Shown here piece after piece: positions 6,822 through 10,241 of a stretch of 10,241 bases of DNA. The DNA comes from Smithellaceae bacterium (GTDB lineage Bacteria; Desulfobacterota; Syntrophia; Syntrophales; JAQULV01). The notes under the pieces are model-generated. The model did no database searches, was not told the origin of the DNA, and saw only the letters and a list, made by a program, of their open reading frames with translations. Every line of letters begins with the position of its first letter. The first letter of the stretch is position 1. Where the stretch lies: positions 1 to 10,241 of the forward strand of contig JAQULV010000017.1 of the NCBI GenBank assembly GCA_028718405.1, written 5' to 3'. Position numbers and translations under genes: made by a program.

Positions 6822-8726
6822 ATGAAAAGAACAACTGGGGTATATCTTTTCCTCGCCCTTGTCGGTGCGGCGGTACTGGTGTCCACCAGCGGCGCCGAGG
6901 CCCCTCGCCATCCGGATGTATGGCTGCGAAATGAACAGGGCGACCGGATCAGCCCTTTGGAGAACCGCTTCGATCCCTACAGTCCGAAAAAGACCTGCGG
7001 CAGCTGTCACGGCTACGCCACGATTACGAAGGGCTACCACTTCCAGCAGGGCTTCGACGTTATGAAAGACGGTTTTGATAGAAAAAGACCATGGATCCTT
7101 TCGGCGGGGATGTACGGGAAATGGCTTCCCTACTCGGGTGTCGGCCGTTTGGCCGCCAAAAAAAACCGGCAGCGGGGCGAGATCGATCTGTCGTGCTATG
7201 ATTGGATCGGCGGAAGAGAAGGAAGCGCGCCGGCCTGCGGATCATGCCATCCCGGTGGCGGGCCCCTTGAGTACGGCAGGACGCCGGAGGGAAGAGCCGA
7301 TCTCACGCGCGATCTCATCCAGGCCGAGGCGGCGGGAGGCAGTCCCTCCGACGGTGATTTCAGTTCGCGATTCAGTTCCGACCGTCTAAGCCATTTTCGT
7401 GAAAGCGGTGTCGTGGAAGCGGACTGCCTGATCTGCCACCTTCCTTCCTATCGTATGGAGAGCCGCAACGAGCAGCTCACCGCCAGGAACTACCGCTGGG
7501 CGGCTACAGCCGGGGCCGGTTTCGGCCGGGTCGAGGGAACGGTATTCGGGCCCCGGGGTTGGAACTTTGCACATCGTCCGACAGTTCAGTATCGCTGGTC
7601 GGATCGACGATTCTTCGCCGCGGACGGTCGCCTCAAAGGCACAATCGTCAGCCGCGGCGTTGGTGCCAGGAACTGTCTCCAATGTCACGGTGGCTGGGAG
7701 GCGAAGGATACGGGGACGATCGCTTCCTCCGATGCTCACATCAAGGCCGGGCTCACCTGCACCGACTGCCATCCTCTTGTGGGTGCAACGGCCGAGGAGC
7801 GCCTGCGTCACCAGATTGCCAAAGGCAGCCATCCGCAGCTTTCGGTGCGCGATGATCTCGATGGGGTGGGGATTCTAACCTGTATCGGTTGTCACAAAGA
7901 AGGCCGGTATCATCCCACGAGGACGGGGATGCCGAAGACGGCACCCAACCCCGATAAAAGACACGCAGAGAGATTTCCCCAAGTCAACTTTCATTTTACG
8001 GCTATTACCTGCAACGGCTGCCATATGACCCTTCAGCCGGCGCGTGGTCTGGCTATCCTCGATCTATCAACGGGAATAGAAAGAGGCCTGACTGCGGACA
8101 GACTCGAATGGGTCGCCTCACCGGCGGCCTATGCTGTGACGTCAAGTACTCCGTGGCCTCCCTGGATCAAGCGTGCCTCGCCGGCGAAAGGCAAAGAGGA
8201 GGTCTATCTCCCGCACGTTCCGAAGCGGATCATTTGGTTCGGAGAGCGCAAGGCGGGTGGCATACAGCCCATTGCCCTGCGTCACGTCCGGGAAGCCTAT
8301 CTGCGCCTCGGGAGAACTTCTCAGGATGAAAAGGCGGGCGGAACCGAAAGGGAAGTTAAAGCGATCCTTTCCGATGAGGAGATCATCCGCATGATTGAAA
8401 GCCTCACTCATGCCGGTTTTCGTGAAGTTGTCTATTTAGCGGACAGGATATACTCTTTGTCCCGAGGGAGGCTTAAGGCAGAAAAAGACGCATTGCCGGC
8501 CGATTCCTATCCCGTTGTCCACGGACTCGTTTTACGCGATCAGACCTATGGTGCTCGGGGAAACCCCGAGGGGTGTATGGATTGCCATGCCGAAAAAGCC
8601 CCCTTCTTTAAGAAACCGGAGATACGAAACGTCAGGGACTTCTTGAAGAACTACCCGGATGTGGAAGGGCACGTCGTCCCACAGATGAATGACTGGGGGA
8701 TGGACAGCGTTCCCTCCTTTCAGTGA
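6822..8726 (+). CDS. Exported octaheme c-type cytochrome
   Basis: Electron-transfer protein outside the inner membrane; partner and substrate unknown. The 634-residue product has a signal peptide (MKR, hydrophobic 7-22, cleavage near GAEA at 24-27). It has eight CXXCH heme-attachment motifs whose first Cys are at 59, 139, 202, 285, 313, 354, 397 and 585. Hemes 4 to 7 are close together, and 183 residues without a motif separate hemes 7 and 8 (402-584). It does not obviously match the hydroxylamine oxidoreductase, nitrite reductase or tetrathionate reductase octaheme families, so no enzyme name is given. No lipobox or membrane helix is seen beyond the signal. The ATG at 6822 is chosen because it begins the signal peptide, but the ribosome site is poor (no GGAGG; an ACGATGAA tandem precedes it). 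First gene of a three-gene operon; the rhodanese gene starts 19 bases after its stop. Confidence 0.9.
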   Translation: MKRTTGVYLFLALVGAAVLVSTSGAEAPRHPDVWLRNEQGDRISPLENRFDPYSPKKTCGSCHGYATITKGYHFQQGFDVMKDGFDRKRPWILSAGMYGKWLPYSGVGRLAAKKNRQRGEIDLSCYDWIGGREGSAPACGSCHPGGGPLEYGRTPEGRADLTRDLIQAEAAGGSPSDGDFSSRFSSDRLSHFRESGVVEADCLICHLPSYRMESRNEQLTARNYRWAATAGAGFGRVEGTVFGPRGWNFAHRPTVQYRWSDRRFFAADGRLKGTIVSRGVGARNCLQCHGGWEAKDTGTIASSDAHIKAGLTCTDCHPLVGATAEERLRHQIAKGSHPQLSVRDDLDGVGILTCIGCHKEGRYHPTRTGMPKTAPNPDKRHAERFPQVNFHFTAITCNGCHMTLQPARGLAILDLSTGIERGLTADRLEWVASPAAYAVTSSTPWPPWIKRASPAKGKEEVYLPHVPKRIIWFGERKAGGIQPIALRHVREAYLRLGRTSQDEKAGGTEREVKAILSDEEIIRMIESLTHAGFREVVYLADRIYSLSRGRLKAEKDALPADSYPVVHGLVLRDQTYGARGNPEGCMDCHAEKAPFFKKPEIRNVRDFLKNYPDVEGHVVPQMNDWGMDSVPSFQ

Positions 8727-8745
8727 AGGTGGAGAAGAGGATGAG

Positions 8746-9495
8746 ATGAGAGGAAGCTACGGACGTTGGATCGCGCTGCTCACTTTGGTTGGGATGCTGG
8801 TCGGAACGCCGCTGGAGGCTGCAGAGCGTGCTCCGCGACACCTGCAGCCGGGAGAGTTGCGCCAGATGATCCAGAGGGGTGAAAGGTTGGTCCTCATCAA
8901 TTCCATGAGTTATCTGGAGTGCATGGACCACAGCATCCCCGGCTCTATCTGCATGGCCACTGAGGAGTTCGTGGCCGAGGCGCCCAAAGTCCTTCCGGAT
9001 AAAAGCGTTGCGCTGGTCTTCTATTGCGAGAGCAACCGCTGCGGACGCAGCAATGAGTCGGCCCATACGGCTCTGCGCATGGGTTACTCCCATGTCTCCG
9101 TTTTGGACGGCGGCATGCCCGCCTGGAAGGCGGCGGGCTATGAAACCGTTTCCCGACAGAGGATTCCCCGGGTACCCGTAGAGTCGATCAAGCCGGAGCG
9201 TCTCCAGCAATACATCGGCGACAAGCGCAACCTCCTCATCCTCGATGTGCGCTCGGAGCAAAGCTTTGCCAGAGCTCATCTCCCGGGGGCGATCAACGTC
9301 CCCCTCTATCTTCTCAACCAGCGTTACCAGGAGATTCCTTCGAATCGTCCTGTGCTCGTTGTCGATGACCGGGGGCTGAGATCTTTTCTCGTTGCCTCCT
9401 TTCTCATCCACAAGGGCATGCTCAACGTGACGCGCCTCTTCGGTGGCATGGAAAGATGGCGGGCCTACGCCGCGAGAATGAAAGGAAGGAGTTGA
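8746..9495 (+). CDS. Exported tandem-rhodanese protein, second domain lacking catalytic Cys
   Basis: Sulfur-carrier or thiosulfate sulfurtransferase-like fold. From the ATG at 8746 it has 249 residues: a signal peptide (about 1-26, ending PLEAA) and two rhodanese domains. Domain 1 (about 32-135) ends its active loop as YCESNRCGRS, with Cys94 and Cys99 in the C-x4-C arrangement seen in some envelope rhodaneses, then VSVLDGGMPAW. Domain 2 (about 148-240) has LDVRSEQSFARAHLPGAINVP, but its loop reads VVDDRGLRS with Asp207 where the catalytic Cys should be, so it is probably not a sulfurtransferase site. No lipobox is seen. The start has GGAGAAGAGG upstream (8731-8740). An in-frame ATG at 8689 would add 19 residues overlapping the previous gene, which is unlikely. 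Between two multiheme cytochrome genes, it resembles the rhodanese partners in Geobacter ext clusters; a role in electron transfer or sulfur chemistry is inferred. Confidence 0.88.
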   Translation: MRGSYGRWIALLTLVGMLVGTPLEAAERAPRHLQPGELRQMIQRGERLVLINSMSYLECMDHSIPGSICMATEEFVAEAPKVLPDKSVALVFYCESNRCGRSNESAHTALRMGYSHVSVLDGGMPAWKAAGYETVSRQRIPRVPVESIKPERLQQYIGDKRNLLILDVRSEQSFARAHLPGAINVPLYLLNQRYQEIPSNRPVLVVDDRGLRSFLVASFLIHKGMLNVTRLFGGMERWRAYAARMKGRS

Positions 9496-9502
9496 CGCGC
9501 TC

Positions 9503-10241
9503 ATGGGCCTGAAGCTGCGTGTTGCCCTTGTTGTCCTGATGATCTTCTCCAGCGGGATCTTCACGGTTGCACTTCAGGCGGCACAGGGTTTGCCTCCGGG
9601 TATCGAGGCCCGCTGCCGCAGCTGTCACGACGACGTGAGGTTCAGCGCCCGGTTCGACACTTCCATCCATGGCAACAATGGATGCACGAGTTGCCACGTA
9701 GGCATCGAGAACCTTTCGGCGCACATGGAGGGAAAGGAGCGCCCGGCACCCGTGGATTGCGGGCGCTGTCACCAGGACATCGCCCGGCAGTTCAGGCAGA
9801 ATTTCCACTACCTCCAAGAAGATTTCCGCTGCTCCGACTGTCACCGGGATATCCACGAACTTATGAAGACCGGGGCGAATTTCAAGCTTGCCGTCGTGAA
9901 GAAATGCACCGAGTGTCACGCCAACGACGAATACGTTGCTTCGGGGCACGGCGAGGCGGTCCTCAGGGGAAATCAAGATTCGGCCACGTGTTCCGATTGC
10001 CACGGACTCCATGACACCCGCATCTATCATACGTCGCTGGCAACCTATCCCGCCGAAGCGCGGGGATTTTACACGCGCGCCTGCGAGAAGTGCCACGACG
10101 ACCGAAAGATGATGGAGCGCAACGGTATGACCACCGAGGCGGTGAGGTCCTACGAGGAGACCTACCATGGCAAGGTCGCCATGATCGGCTTCCCCGCCCG
10201 CGTCGCGGGCTGCGCCGACCGCCACACGGCCCACAATATCC
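9503..10241 (+). CDS. Exported multiheme c-type cytochrome, C-terminal part beyond window
   Basis: The 246 visible residues run open to the right edge. A signal peptide (about 1-27, MGLKLR then hydrophobic 7-24, cleavage near LQAA) is followed by seven CXXCH motifs with first Cys at 38, 61, 86, 110, 135, 163 and 194. A near-motif C-A-D-R-H follows at 237-241, with Arg in place of the second Cys. Many extra His (for example 56, 102, 149) could be distal heme ligands. The dense spacing resembles cytochrome c3-like or c7-like electron carriers. In related proteins such a region often precedes a membrane cytochrome b part, but that would lie outside the window and is not shown. The ATG at 9503 is 7 bases after the rhodanese stop; AAGGAG at 9486-9491 lies 11 bases upstream. 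The tight spacing implies translation in one operon with the octaheme and rhodanese genes. Confidence 0.9.
   Translation, partial: MGLKLRVALVVLMIFSSGIFTVALQAAQGLPPGIEARCRSCHDDVRFSARFDTSIHGNNGCTSCHVGIENLSAHMEGKERPAPVDCGRCHQDIARQFRQNFHYLQEDFRCSDCHRDIHELMKTGANFKLAVVKKCTECHANDEYVASGHGEAVLRGNQDSATCSDCHGLHDTRIYHTSLATYPAEARGFYTRACEKCHDDRKMMERNGMTTEAVRSYEETYHGKVAMIGFPARVAGCADRHTAHNI

Noticed and set aside
8632..9564. Minus-strand open frame of 310 codons
   Set aside because: It is opposite the rhodanese gene and the ends of both cytochromes, which have signal peptides and motifs; the antisense product matches nothing.
9422..10234. Minus-strand open frame of 270 codons
   Set aside because: It is opposite a cytochrome with seven intact heme motifs, so it is a shadow frame.

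Overview
The window reads as chromosomal DNA from a Gram-negative anaerobe. The best guess is the former Deltaproteobacteria (Desulfobacterota or Desulfuromonadota). The reasons are the signal-peptide-bearing multiheme c-type cytochromes paired with a periplasmic rhodanese, an arrangement familiar from Geobacter-like and syntrophic bacteria, and moderately high GC with ordinary bacterial SD sequences. The lineage call is inference; there is no rRNA or tRNA to anchor it.

Layout. (1) 1-3801, minus strand: a biosynthetic operon read serC, serA, purA, with gaps of 16 and 35 bases. SerA and SerC are the first two enzymes of serine synthesis from 3-phosphoglycerate. PurA (adenylosuccinate synthetase) runs off the left edge, so only its first 346 residues are visible. 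(2) 3802-3948: a divergent intergenic region with one plausible sigma70-type promoter facing each way. (3) 3949-5316, plus: radA (DNA repair and branch migration ATPase), probably starting at TTG. (4) 5342-6430, minus, convergent with radA: a secreted two-domain protein with a CsgG/FlgO-like N-terminal half and a beta-rich C-terminal half. (5) 6431-6821: about 390 bases with no convincing gene. It contains a near-consensus plus-strand promoter (6601-6629), several inverted repeats and a possibly structured leader. (6) 6822 to the right edge, plus: a tight operon of an exported octaheme cytochrome c, an exported tandem rhodanese and a second exported multiheme cytochrome cut by the window end.

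The left half is housekeeping metabolism and repair. The right half is the accessory part: an exported electron-transfer module whose composition (multiheme cytochrome, rhodanese, multiheme cytochrome) recalls the Ext-type clusters of Geobacter, although no outer-membrane barrel is visible here. Points for a second look are a degenerate eighth heme motif in the last gene (C-A-D-R-H), a second rhodanese domain with Asp at the catalytic Cys position, a heme-free insert of about 180 residues in the octaheme protein, and the promoter plus long leader ahead of the cytochrome operon.
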